The translations under genes were made by a program, and so were the position numbers. A stretch of DNA of 64,000 bases from Prorocentrum cordatum (lineage: Eukaryota > Sar > Dinophyceae > Prorocentrales > Prorocentraceae), in assembly GCA_963575745.1 (NCBI GenBank), contig CAUYUJ010020726.1, positions 1,031,969 to 1,095,968 on the forward strand, read 5' to 3'. This document shows, piece by piece, positions 33,146-44,280 of this stretch. The notes under the pieces are model-generated. The model made no database searches, was not told the DNA's origin, and was given only the letters and a program-made list of their open reading frames with translations. Position 1 is the first letter of the stretch. Every line of letters begins with the position of its first letter.

Positions 33146-34154
33146 TGGCTGGACCGAGCGTTGGGGGCCCCACCCTGGGATACACGATGGGAGGGGGCGC
33201 GCCAGCGCATAGCCCCATTGGGGCGCATTCCAGGCTCCCCCTCCTTTGCTGAGCGGCCAAACTGTTCGGGCGGAACTCCGGGGGGGGGGAGAGAGAATCG
33301 CCTGCGGCGAGCCGACGTCGGGAGCCTCTCCTCGGCGAGGGCCGAGCGAGGACCACCAGGCGCGGCCCGGCCGACCCCTGCCGTGGCGAGCCCCCCCTCC
33401 GTGGCGGCCACCTCGACCTCGAGGCGCCCCCTCCGGCCGCCGGCCCCCGCCCTGGAGCGTGGCGAGGGCGCCGTCGCGGGGAGGGGGGCGCGGCGGCTTT
33501 TCTGCCAGCGCTCGGGCAGGCCCGCCCGTGCCTCGGGGGGAAGAGGAGAGCGCGGAGGAGCGAGGAGCGAGGAGCCAGGAGGGGGAGCGAGGAGCGAGGA
33601 GGAGCGAGGAGGAGGGGCGAGGACGACGAAGAGAGCGAAGAGGAGGAGGCGGAGGAGTCTTTCTCTTCGGCCCCCCTCGCGTCGTCCCATTCTCGTCCCA
33701 ATCGGCGCCGCCGAGGAGGAGACGGTATGAGGAGGAGGAGGAGGAGGAGGAGGAGGAGGAGGAGGAGGAGGAGGAGGAGGAGGAGGAGGAGAAGCGAGGA
33801 TGAGACCGCGGAGAGACACCTCTCCGACACGACATGTCGGCCCCGCCCCGGCCCGCCTGCATGCCCGCGATCTGCTCGTCCTCCGCGGCCGCTCCGCGAG
33901 GCGCCGACGCAGTGGGGCTGTCCTCCGCCTCCTGCTCCGGCTCCTGCTGCTCCCTGATGTGCCCCCTCTCATCCTTCGCCAGTCCGTCGCCGTCGCCTCT
34001 TCCCGCTGGGCCTCAAAGTTCTCGAGGTCCTCCGCCTTCCCCTCCTCTGCCTCCGCCTGCTTGTCTTCGCCGCTGTCTATTGTCCTCCTCCCGCTTCTCA
34101 TCCGCGATCTCCTCCTCCTCCTCCTCCTCCTCCTCCTCCTCCTCCTCCTCCTCA
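33146..34154. other. GC-rich region with GGA and CTC microsatellites
   Basis: GGAGCGAGGA units at 33,538-33,650, GGA triplets at 33,713-33,792 and CTC triplets at 34,111-34,154. No gene recognised. Confidence 0.6.
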
Positions 34155-34176
34155 TCTGTAGCCATTTTGGCTCATG
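34155..34176 (+). other. relict dinoflagellate spliced-leader sequence
   Basis: The 22 nt here match the dinoflagellate trans-spliced leader at 20 positions, with the core TAGCCATTTTGGCTCA (34,159-34,174) intact and differences at leader positions 3 and 21. The leader is normally added to mRNA and is not present in the gene, so a genomic copy directly upstream of an ATG (34,220) indicates that a processed mRNA was copied back into the genome. This kind of mRNA recycling is documented for dinoflagellates. Confidence 0.85.
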
Positions 34177-34219
34177 CTGGCTCGAGCTGCCCCAGGCGCG
34201 GCGGGGAGGCGGTGCGAGC

Positions 34220-35830
34220 ATGGCGGCTGCGGGCGGCGCCCCTGCAAGGGCGACCTTGGAGCCGTCGGCGGCGCGCAGTGCTAGGCGTGCACGCGCTCAG
34301 GAGGCAGCGGACGGCGCAGTCCGCAACGCGATCGGTAAGACCAAGCTGCTGGAGGAGAGGCTCGAGCTCGCCGAGTCCGCCCTGTCGGCGCTGGTCGGCG
34401 ATTCGCTGCTTGCGGACTGCGTTGCTGCCGTCTTACTGGCGCTGCAGGACCTGGCCGATGGTCGGGTGCCTTCATGGCTGGACCGTCTCAGGCGCGACGT
34501 GGCGCTTCATGCGCCCGTGCACTGGAGGGTCGGATCAGCACGGCGTCGCCGTCGGAGCTCCGCGCGGCCGGCAAGGGACAGCGGCTGGGCGCGGAGAGCG
34601 ACGTGGTCATCTCGGACGAGAGGTGCGTCGCGAAGCACGTCTCTGTCAGAGCTGGGGGCTGCGAGGCGTCGGACACCGTGGGACCCACATCATAGTGTCT
34701 TTCGGCTCCCTTCTTCCGACCTGGCGCAGGGGCTCACTTCACAGTGCGAGTGAGGGGTGATGCCCAGTGTGACGTGCTGCTGGAGGCACTTGCTCAGCCT
34801 GCGACGTGGCAGCCAAGTGTGCTGAGTCATATCTTTGATGAGGGCAGCTTCGGGGTTCACTGGGCCGCCCCACTCGAAGGGCCCAGCATAGACGGCTTCT
34901 GTCATGCTCTTCATGGTGGCGGCAGGGGCGAGGAATGGAGGTGGCCAACCGTCCCCCCAGTAAGTCCGTTTTCTTGGCTGATCGGTTATTCGCAGGCCGG
35001 CGTGCTCCAGGGCCCCCTCGATGGCTCGGCGGACGACCTCGAGGTGAAGGACATGAGGGTGCAGCCGTCTGGCATGCAGCTGATGTCTCCCAAGGGTCTC
35101 GACAAGCTGGAGGAGGTGAGGCCGCTCTCTGTCTTAGGCGAGATCTCGGGCGGCACCAACGCTGGATGTCATGATGAGGAAGATGCATGCCCTCTGTCGG
35201 GAAAGGCCCTCTGGGCCAGGATCCAGGTGGAGGGTGGAGTGGTCCTTGGGGAGGTTCGGGCCCAGGTGGCTGGAGGAGAGGCCGACCCCCTTGCTGTTTC
35301 CCCGACGTCGGGAAGGGCCCAGGTGGTGGGAGGAGTGGCCGAGGCCCAGGTGTTGGGAGGAGAGGCCGAGTGCCCTGCCCAGGTGGTGGGAGGGGAGGAG
35401 AGGCAGAGGTGCTTCCCTCGACAGGCAAGCAGTTTCGCGACAATATTTGGTGGCACGGCTCTGTTGATAGAGTGCTACGCAGGCTGGAGATCGGCCGCAA
35501 GACTTGCTTTCTGTCTTGGTCTACTGCAGCGTCTGGCGGTGGGCAGGCTGCGGGTGTCTTTCGGTCGAGCCAGCCGTCCTCCTTCAAGGGCGAGGGCCAG
35601 GATTGGGAGAACATGGTGTTGGTGATCCGCGAGCTGGCCGCGCAGCTGGGGCCCCTCCCCTCCTACGGGAAGCCGCGCGGCCACGGCTGGTCCCATCATC
35701 CGCCTCTTCGCTGGTGCTTCGACTGCCGGGCCTGGAGGAGCAGAACGGGTTCGTGGAGACGTCTTGGCGCCTGGACGATCCCGAGCCTTTGCGGGATCGC
35801 GGCACTCGTCGTGGTCGGAGGCTCTTGAAG
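34220..35830 (+). CDS. retroposition-derived gene of unknown function
   Basis: The ATG at 34,220 lies 43 nt after the relict spliced leader. Exon 1 (34,220-34,460) codes an Ala-rich start and a helical stretch (KTKLLEERLELAESALSALV, LLADCVAAVLLALQDLAD). Intron 34,461-34,527 is phase 1 at both ends. Exon 2 (from 34,528) reads GAESDVVISDERCVAKHVSV, which resembles the start of an FHA domain, but the usual Ser before the His turn is Ala. Exon 3 (from about 34,730 or 34,745) reads DAQCDVLLEALAQPATW and SHIFDEGSFGVHWAAPLEG. The segment 34,960-34,995 looks like a 36-nt intron (GTAAGT...TTCGCAG) but is also open in frame. Later coding-like parts are 35,425-35,680 (KQFRDNIWWHGSVDRVLRRL, GQDWENMVLVIRELAAQLG) and 35,720-35,830 (EQNGFVETSWRLDDPEPLRD) in other frames, so further introns or decay are needed. 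Function unknown. Confidence 0.5.
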
Positions 35831-35974
35831 AGGTCCCTTCTGCCAGCGCGGTGCAGGTCGTGGTCTGAGAGGAGGCGTGGGCCCTCCCTCCTTCCCCCCC
35901 CCCTCCCCTCGTCCTGCTCCTCCTCAGGGCTTCGGTGCTGTGGTGGAGGGAGGATGCGGGCCGCGGAGTACTAA

Positions 35975-36097
35975 TGAACTCCTCCTCTTCCTCCTCCTCC
36001 TCCTCCTCCTCATCGACCTCCTCCTCCTCCTCCTTCTCCTCCTTCCCACCTCCTCCTCCTCCTTCCCACCTCCTCCTCCTCCTCCTCCTCCTCATTC
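35975..36097. repeat. (CTC)n microsatellite
   Basis: CTC triplets with CTT and CCCAC interruptions, just downstream of the preceding gene. Confidence 0.95.
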
Positions 36098-36329
36098 CCC
36101 TCCGCGTCCGTCTTCTCACAATCGGCCCCTTGGCGTCTCCTGGGCGCCTCCCGGCCAGAATTTCGAAGCGGCTCCAACGATTGCGACCATCCCCCCCCAG
36201 CCACCAGGACCCAGAGAGAAAGCAATTCGCCGGCCCAACGGGCCAGAGGCGTGCTAAGATCTCCGGTAACTGGTAAACAGTATTTCTGGTTCGCGCGCGC
36301 GGGGCGGCCCCTGGGGGTCCCTGGATCAA

Positions 36330-36830
36330 AAGTACCCCGAGAGGAGCCCGGGACACGCCTGGGACACGCCCGGGACACTCCCCCAGATCCTCCAGGATCG
36401 CCCCAAGAGGGCCCCAAGAGGCCCCCAACACAATCCAAGAGGGGTCCGAGACGCCCGAAGATCGCTCCACGGCGCCCAAGATGGCCTCCAGACGGCCCAA
36501 GAGGTCTCCAAGATGACCCAACAAGCCTCCAAGATGCCCCAAGAGGCCTCCAGGAGCACTCCCAAGAGGGCCCCAAGAGGCAAAACACTGCGCTTTTCCT
36601 TTGGTTTTGGACAGATTCGGGCATTTTAACCTTTTCGGTTCCCCGACGCCCCTAAACTTCTCAAGAGGCCTCCAAGATCGCCCCAAGAAGGCCCAAGAGG
36701 CCCCCAAGAGCCTCCTAAGAGGCCCCAGGAGAGCCCAAGACGCCGCCAAGGAGCCCCAAAACGCTACCAAGAAGCCCCCAAGAGGCCCCCAAGACGGCCC
36801 CAAGAGGCCCCAAATAGCGCTCCAGGGTTG
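36330..36830. repeat. CCCCAAGAGGCC minisatellite
   Basis: Degenerate units of about 15-20 bp such as CCCCAAGAGGCCTCC and CCAAGATGGCCTCC, with a non-repeat stretch at about 36,580-36,660. A shorter array of the same motif lies at 44,117-44,280. Confidence 0.85.
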
Positions 36831-36839
36831 GCGGAATGA

Positions 36840-38624
36840 GCGAAGCGATTAAATAAACGTCAGTTCCTGCCTCATCCCCCTCATTCTCCCTCCTTCTCCT
36901 CCTCCACGTCCTCCTTCGTCGTTTCTCGCTCCTCCACCAACGCATGAAGGGGAATAGGAGGGATGATGAGGAAGATGCTGATAATGAGGCGGCTGATAAC
37001 GATGAAGAAGAAACGTAACAACAGCAATCAGAAGAAAGAGGGGGGCTGATAATGATTGGGTGAATCATCTGAGGTGGCAAGCACGGCCAGGATACATTGG
37101 AACGACTAAGCGGCGCCAGCCGTCTGGTCCAGATAGCTCGCACCGTCTCACCCCTCTTCTTCGTCCCCTGCTCCCCGCCCCTACTCGAAAAAGTCTCCAG
37201 GCATTCACCGGAGCCCACTGGATGCTTTCAATGAGCCCCCATGGGGCCATCGCAAACCCAACAAAGAGCCAACGCGATCCTTAACGCGATCCGCCTCGGT
37301 CGGTTACCCGCTCACGGCTCCCACGGCGCGCTCGTGTCGTGGCGACGACGGCTGCGGTCCCGGACAATGCGCGGGTCTTTCAAACCTGATTGGCCACGGA
37401 TCGGCGGCGCCGATTGGTTGGTGTCGGCCGATTCCGGCTCACCAGCGGCGAACAACATTGAACGCGTCCGCTAAAGCCGCCAAGGACTCGATACACTTGG
37501 CGGGTCCCTGAAACCCTGCACCCAAACATGTTGTCGTCTCTTGGGAGATCAACGTTTGCTTGCGCCGGCTTCCGCCGAGCTTCCGCCGGCGGAGCCGCCG
37601 CCGTTTTACGTCTGCCGCCTTCCGCCGAGGAAGTGATGACAACTCCTCCTGTCCTCGACGGCAAGGCCTTTTCTGAAGCGCTCTGCTTGTGGTCGCTGCG
37701 GCGCGGATCCACGCGGTGGTCGGAGGCAGCCAAGGGACACTTGTGGGGCCGAGTGAACTGGGCACAGCAAGAGTGCACAAGCGCGCAAGGGAGGAGGGGG
37801 GGAGCCGTCGGCGGCTGAGCACGCTCAGAGCATGCACTTCTTGGCCGCGTGTGCTGGAGCACAGGCTTGCACAGCAGCGGGATGTCGAAGGCGTCCGTGG
37901 AATTCCGCGGCGCCAGCGTACGAACAGACCGACGTGCCTCTGGAGAGAGGCCCCCAGACGCCCTCACGCGGGAGGCCTCCGCGGAGGCCCCCGGGAGCTT
38001 TCTCGGAAACCCGACGGGGACCCAGCACAACTCTCAAGATCCTGGGCCCTCCTCTCTCCTCGCTCACCGTGCCCACCCCCTCGCTCCTCGCAGATCCCTC
38101 GGCTCCTCGCTCCACCCCCCCCCGCCCCTGCCGCCGTGAGGGGAATCGATGGGGCGGGAACCGGCTCGGAGGGGGAAGCGTCGAGCTTGAATCAGCGATA
38201 CGTCGCCGAGGGGTCGGCGACGCCACAGCGAGAGTGAAATTGCACGCTCCCGGGCGGGGTGGGCTATCAGGCCGCCATCGTCTTGTAGGCTGCGCTTGCT
38301 GTGTGAACCCTCTGGGGAGGGTGGGCCATCGGATACGCTTGGGGTCCCACGCTCGTCGATCGAGTCTGCGCGGTCTCTGACACCGCCTGTAGGGCGCTGG
38401 CTGGCAGTGGAGCCACACTCTAAGCGCAGGCTGAATGGGCGATTGGGGGTCGATGCGTCCCCCCCGTCCCTGACCTATCCTCCACCTCGCCTTGCCCCTG
38501 ACGCCGTCGCTCCGCCACCCGGGGGGGGGGGCGGCGGCTGGCCGAGAACTCGCAGAACCGCCGCAGCTCGGTGCGCCGGTGGGGCTGGCTCCTCGTAGAG
38601 GGCCCTCCTCCGCCTGCTCCATCT
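36840..38624. other. GC-rich intergenic region
   Basis: A short plus frame from ATG 37,528 to 37,818 (contains MTTPPVLDGKAFSEALCLW) might be coding but has no recognisable motif. CTTCCGCCGAGC / GCCGGCGGA inverted segments lie at 37,565-37,635. Nothing else is supported. Confidence 0.45.
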
Positions 38625-38636
38625 CCTCCATTTCCT

Positions 38637-38720
<84 letters not shown>

Positions 38721-38763
38721 CCTCCTCCTCCTCCTCCTCCTCCTCCTCCTCCTCCTCCTCCTC
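38625..38763. repeat. (CTGCTC)n then (CTC)n microsatellite
   Basis: CTGCTC hexamers at 38,637-38,718 pass into CTC triplets to 38,763. Confidence 0.95.
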
Positions 38764-38876
38764 CCCTTTTCCTTATGAACAACTCCTCCCTGCCGCTCTC
38801 CCAGGCGTGTCGGTAGGGCGGGCCGAGCGTTTCTCCTGAGACCTCCTCATCACGAATGATCCTGAAGACTGAAATT

Positions 38877-39113
38877 TGCAGCCACTTCAAGGATGGAGGC
38901 GGGTGGTTTTCAAAATGTGGCGATCGCCTTGCGCAGCGCACATTCGTTTCAAAAGTGTGCAAGAGCTTCACGGATGCAGGGCGGCTCCTTTTCGACATGT
39001 AGCTATCACCTTCGCGCCGCGCACATTCGTTTCAACAGTTTGCAGCAATTTCAAACACAAGGGCGGATCCTACTCAAAATGTGGCGCTTGCCTGAGCGCC
39101 GCGCACATTGGTC
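38877..39113. repeat. three ~80-bp tandem units
   Basis: Units start near 38,877, 38,957 and 39,037. Each ends in CGCACATTSGTTTCAA-like sequence after GGCGCC or GCGCAG, with AAAATGTGGCG in two of them. Confidence 0.8.
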
Positions 39114-39656
39114 ATTGACAAATGCAATTCTCCAGGATTCGTGGGATAGAGTCCCGGGTGTGGTGCTCTGGCTTGGTTCGGGACTGCCACGGCGCAGCGA
39201 TCAGGTTGATTCGCGGTGTTGACACCCCACCGCAGTGATCTTTGGGCGCGGTTTAGCATGATCAGGACGACGTTGATTCGCGGCGTTGGAGTCCTGCGAT
39301 GTTCTGTTTCGGCGCGACTGGGGATTCACAAGACTGTTGTCTTTCTTTGACCGGGACGCTTCCCGCAGTGCTGATCAGCTTGTGTAGAGACCTGGAGAGG
39401 TGGCTTGAAGGGAGGGTGTGGTGCAACATCGTCGATGCCCCTTCCTCCACCTCCTCGTCCTCCTCCGCCCCATCTCCTCCCAACCCTCCTCCCCAGCCCT
39501 GCCTCCCCCCCTCTCTCCCCCTGAGTTCCGATGTCGTGATTACCTAACAGCGAAGACTGATAGGTTCCTAGTAGGGTCAAAAGAGAGCATCATGACTCCC
39601 CAAGGGGGTCCGGGCAGGATCCGGGGGGATGCCGGGGAACTCGTTTAAGCAAACAG
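39114..39656. other. intergenic region
   Basis: No gene recognised. Short CTCCTCCTC stretches at 39,441-39,490. Confidence 0.5.
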
Positions 39657-39878
39657 TAACACACTTCGTGGTCTTCGAGTTCCCAGAACTCCATTCCCGG
39701 GCCACATTTTGAATGCCCGGAGCCAACTGTAGGCCACTTCGTGTTCTTCGTGTTCCCAGTACACCATTCCCGGGCCATCTTTTGGATGCCCGGAGCCAAC
39801 TGTAGGCCGCTTCGTGTTCTTCGTGTTCCAAGAACACAATTCCCAGGCTACATCTTGATTGCCCGAAGCCAACTGTGA
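39657..39878. repeat. three ~74-bp tandem units
   Basis: The phrase CACTTCGTGTTCTTCGTGTT (or close variant) starts three units, each containing CCATTCCCGGGCCA and GCCCGGAGCCAACTGT. The array abuts the GAGGCT repeat. Confidence 0.85.
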
Positions 39879-40868
39879 GGCTGAGGCTGAGGCAGGCTGA
39901 GGCTGAGGCAGGCTGAGACTGAGCCTGAGGCAGGCTGAGGCTGAGGCTGAGGCTGATGCAGGCTGAGGCTGAGAGGCTGACGCTGAGGCTGAGGCAGGCT
40001 GAGGCTGAGGCTGAGGCCGAGGCAGGCTGAGGCTGAGGCTGAGGCAAGCCGAGGCAGGCTGAGGCTGAGGCTGAAGCTGAGGCAGGCTGAGGCTGAGGCT
40101 GTGGCTGAGGCTGAGGCTGAGGCAAGCTGAGGCTGAGGCTGATGCAGGCTGAGGCTGAGGCAGGCTGAGGCTGAGGCTGAGGCAGGCTGAGGCTGAGGCT
40201 GAGGCCGAGGCAGGCTAAAGCTGAGGCCGAGGCAAGCCGAGGCAGGCTGAGGCTGAGGCTGAAGCTGAGGCAGGCTGAGGCTGAGGCTGAGGCTGAGGCC
40301 GGGACTGAGGCAAGTTGCGGCTGAGGCTGAGGCTGAGGCAGGCTGAGGCTGAGGCTGATGCAGGCTGAGGCTGAGAGGCTGACGCTGAGGCTGAGGAGGC
40401 TGAGGCTGAGGCTGAGGCAGGCTGAGGCTGAGGCTGAGGCTGAGGCTGAGCTGAGGCAGGCTGAGGCTGAGGCTGAGGCTGAGGCTGGGCTGAGGCTGAG
40501 GCAAGCTGCGGCTGAGGCAGGCTGAGGCTGAGGCTGAGGCAGGCTGAGGCTGAGGCTGAGGCAGGCAGGCTGAGGCTGAGGCCGAGGCAAGCCGAGGCAG
40601 GCTGAGGCTGAGGCTGAAGCTGAGGCAGGCTGAGGCTGAGGCTGAGGCTGTGGCTGAGGCTGAGGCAAGCTGCGGCTGAGGCAGGCTGAGACTGAGGCTG
40701 ATGCAGGCTGAGGCTGAGGCAGGCTGAGGCTGAGGCTGATGCAGGCTGCGGCTGAGAGGCTGACGCTGAGGCTGAGGCAGGCTGAGGCTGAGGCTGAGGC
40801 TGAGGCTGAGGCTGAGGCCGAGGCAGGCTGAGGCTGAGGCCGAGGCAAGCCGAGGCAGGCTGAGGCTG
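39879..40868. repeat. (GAGGCT)n array, 1.0 kb
   Basis: GAGGCT hexamers interrupted by GAGGCAGGCT and GAGGCCGAGGCAAGCC. A larger irregular period is visible, for example around GAGAGGCTGACGCTGAGG near 39,970, 40,374 and 40,754. The Gln/Pro/Ser/Ala-rich minus-strand frames are artefacts. Confidence 0.95.
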
Positions 40869-41019
40869 CGACTGCGAGAACTGCAGAATTCTACAACTGG
40901 ATTCTCACCTAAATCTTAAGGGGAATGGTTCCAGATATGCTTCTACACATCGCTGTTAGGTTGCTTTGCCGGGATAATTTTCTCAATACGGGGTTCCCTG
41001 AAATCACGACCCATTACTG

Positions 41020-41100
41020 AGGACCGGTTTTTCATCCTGAGTCGTTCTTCGACGGTCCCGAGGCCTGGCGAGGACCCCAAGGGGACGAAATTTGCGAAAA
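41020..41100 (-). repeat. dispersed repeat R, copy g (inverted, partial)
   Basis: On the minus strand: AAATTTCGTCCCCTTGGGG, CGGGACCGTCGAAGAACGAC, TCAGGATGAAAAACCGGTCC. This is the middle of the R family. Confidence 0.7.
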
Positions 41101-41504
41101 AACTCCTCTGCGGCGCCTGCCCTGGCGGCCCTCAGGGCTGCGAGCCAGCGCCAGACGGACCCCCCCCCCCCGCCGCTGTCCTCCGAGGGGCAGCCGCAGG
41201 GCACCGATACTGGTGCTCCCTGGACTCTCCCGGGGTGCCTCCCGACCAGGAATCCCGAAGCGCAGCCAGCGGTGGCGACGAGGGCCTCCGAGGAGGCCCC
41301 AGCAGGGGAACTCGCGGAAAGGGTTCGGAGGTGTGGGCACCTCTTCCTCCTCCTCGGACGCCTCCCCCCGCCCGCCCCCCTTCTTGCCCCCGCAGCGAGG
41401 CGCGGCCTGCCTCGCTGCCGCAGGTCTCCGCCGCCGATGGCCCCGGGGGCGCCCCCGCCGCGGGGGCAGCAACGAGAGCGCCGCGCCCCCAACGGAGGGG
41501 AAGC
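41101..41504. other. GC-rich sequence between two R repeats
   Basis: GC-rich with many open frames on both strands. No domain or motif recognised. Confidence 0.45.
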
Positions 41505-41645
41505 TGCCAGCGGTTTCGGCCTCTGGAGGCCCCTGCTGGCCCTCGGGGCCGTCCGAAGACGACTCGGGAGGAAGCGCCGGTCCAGGGGAGGGGGTCGAGG
41601 CCTCACGCCGGACAGAGCAGGATCTGGCGTCGGGGGCCCGGGATG
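41505..41645 (+). repeat. dispersed repeat R, copy f
   Basis: TTTCGGCCTCTGGAGGCCC, CCGTCCGAAGACGACTCGGG, GCGCCGGTCCAGGGGAGG and TCTGGCGTCGGGGGCCCG follow the family order. Confidence 0.75.
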
Positions 41646-41879
41646 GTGGATGCCATGACGCTGGACACCGTAACAATCCTTTCGTTGAAGGAACAACTGT
41701 GTCTTACATGCTTCATGTTCTAACATTGTAGAAGGTATGCGGTTTAACCTGTTAAAAACATGTTGAACACATGTGTGGCCTCTGGGAATTCTGTGGCAAC
41801 GCGCTTCTTCTCCATGTGTCGTCCTCCACACGTCTGGGCTGCGCGACCGGGCGATCCAAGGAGGGAAGGGCCAAGGATG

Positions 41880-42432
41880 TCACCACTTCTCGCCGGAGTC
41901 CCAGGGCCACCCAGAGCTGGGAGGAGGACCTCGTGAAGGCGAGGCCTCCTTGGCCTTCCGCTCCCGCGCATGTGCGGCCCCCTCCACCTCCTCCTCAACG
42001 GAGATCACGATCAGCAGATCTTCCTTGCCCGAATGGATCTTTGTCAAAACGAAGACCGCGTACTCGAAGAGGACGTCCAGGAGGGCCCACGCGATCTTGG
42101 TCAGGTGCCCTGGCCGCCTGCTCGCGACGCCGCTGCAGCACACTCTGCAGAGCAGACGGATCATCAACACACGAAACAGGACGCAGGCCAACAATGGCTC
42201 GCAGTCCACACAAACGCGAGCGCCCGCGCGTCCGGCCAAGCAACACCAGCTGTAGACACGCCGCCAGCAGGACAAACACCTGCCCGCTGCATGCACCAGC
42301 CTCTGCTCCACCACCACCACCACCAGTGAGCTGAGCGTCCAGAAGGACGCGTAGGCAGAAGAGTGCGCGATCGGGAGCCCTTCGAAATCAAAGAAAGCGT
42401 TGCGGAGCAACTGCGTGCACACAGAGACTCGA
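41880..42432 (-). CDS. possible minus-strand exon, unknown
   Basis: On the minus strand a clear 3' splice site (CTTCTCCTTCCCGTCC, then ACACCGCAG, ending at 42,433) precedes a frame of about 180 residues to the stop near 41,880: LLRNAFFDFEGLPIAHSSAY, a Cys-rich middle, then IAWALLDVLFEYAVFVLTK and an acidic-basic tail. Two hydrophobic stretches could be membrane or buried helices. No family recognised. Signals of plus-strand type also occur nearby (CGCCAG/GTAGGT at 42,611), so the coding strand is not certain. Confidence 0.3.
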
Positions 42433-44116
42433 CTGCGGTGTGGACGGGAAGGAGAAGGACGAGGAGTTAGCTACAACAGGGACCCTGCTAGCCCATGCAA
42501 TCTCGTGTCGCTGCAGCACCGGGACATCCTCCGCTGGCGCCGACGCTCAGGGGCGACTCCCCGCCCTCTGTGGATGCTGCAGGCCGAGGACACCCTGAGA
42601 AAGCTCGCCAGGTAGGTCTTCGCATCAGGAGACAGATCCACCGATGCCAGCGCAGCCGCGCGCGCGCAATGTGTCTCCACCCCTGCGCCTGTAAGTCTCC
42701 GCACTCAGGCCCAGGCCCTGGGCCACAGGCTGCGGCTCTGCAGACGTCCTGATCGGTGGCAGCTCGGCAGGCTTAGCAGCTCCAGTTTCCACAGGTTACT
42801 TCCCCTCCTCCTCTTCCTCCTCCTCATCCTCCTCCTCCTCCTCCTCCTCCTCCTCCCGTGTGCCCTCTGCCTTTGTAGCGGCACAAGGGATGACACACCA
42901 CCTAGCGAAGCATCCTCTTGCGCACAGCTTAAGGATGGGAAGAAGTAATCGCAAGATCCACTGCGGCAATGTCTGCTGAGATGTGGGCTCAGTTCGCCCA
43001 GAAGATTGACCTATCCGTGCAGGCACCTTGTACAACATAACATTACGAATTGAAGCAACTCTGCCAGGCCGCCCTTTGGAAGGCACGAGGCGATGCGCTA
43101 ACAATCAAGATAACTATGAACAGGATGCTGGATTCCCATATCAAGCCAGTGCTAGTCGGAGGCCCAGCTTGCTGACTCCTAATATGCCTGTTCCTCGATG
43201 TCGCCGTCGGCCGACTCGGACGCTGCTTATGACGTCCACCAAAAACAGACGTCAGAACAACCAGCGCCACCCAGAGCGAGCCGTACCGACGAAGCCTTGG
43301 ACACAAAGGTGCGAGGTATCAGAAGTGCTCATGTCGCGAAACACCACGACGTGAACGAGAGCGATGACGGCGGCGACACCAACGCGGCGGCGCCGACGAC
43401 ACCGATGACTCCGACGATACCGACGACGATGACGACGGCAACGAAGTCGACGACGGAACAGACGCCAGCGACAGCAAAGACGTCGGCGACCGCGACGGCG
43501 ACGACGTCGATGACGCTGGGGGCGTGGCAGGGGCCCGAGAGCCCGAGAGGGGGAGGACGAAGGGGACGAGGAATGAGGAGGAAGAGGAGGAACGAACACC
43601 CCTGACGAGTCCCAGTTCCGCCTCTGCTCGAATCGAAAACGCTGTACAGCGAGAGCGCGGAATCGACCAGCAGCAGGGGCAAATACGCAAACGCGAGCGG
43701 GAACCGCGGGATAACCGACCACCCCTGAGAATACCCCCTGGGGATAATAAAGCCTGGCGTCCAGGAGGGATAATAAACGTTTACCTAGAGATCTCAGCAT
43801 GATGATGAACATGAGGACGATGATGGTGATAAAGATGATGCTTAACGCTTCATCGGAATTCTTAGGAAGTCCTTAGACTTCCTTCAGAAATCCATCGGGT
43901 AGCTTCGGAAATCCGTAGGACTCCTTAGGAATATGTACAAGACAAGGCCGATCGAGCGAACAACATGGTCGAGCGGATGCTGCCCCTGATACCCAAGCAG
44001 ATCCCCCAACCCCAACCAACCTAAAACTTTACCACTCAAAAGGTGCTGCGGGTCAACCACGAACAAGAGGAGACGATCGAGCGCTAAATAATGCTGAGTA
44101 CAAACCACCAAGTCGA
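42433..44116. other. intergenic region with short microsatellites
   Basis: CTC triplets at 42,800-42,857 and GACGACG-rich sequence at 43,360-43,520. No gene supported. Confidence 0.5.
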
Positions 44117-44280
44117 GCCATTCCGACCCAAGAGGCGCCCCAGAGGCCCCAAGAGGCCCCCCAAGAGAGCACAGGAGGCCCTCTTGGGGCCCCACGAGGC
44201 CCTCAAAAGGCCCAAAAAGAGGCTCCAAGAGACCCCCAAACGGCCCCCAAGAGGTCCCACGAGGCCACGAACGCACAGGC
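44117..44280. repeat. CCCCAAGAGGCC minisatellite, second locus
   Basis: GAGGCGCCCCAGAGGCCCC, AAGAGGCCCCCCAAGAG and related units match the array at 36.3-36.8 kb. Confidence 0.8.

Noticed and set aside
34960-34995. 36-nt segment with GTAAGT and TTATTCGCAG ends
   Set aside because: Not listed as a separate intron because it is very short and open in frame; it is described within the gene entry as ambiguous.
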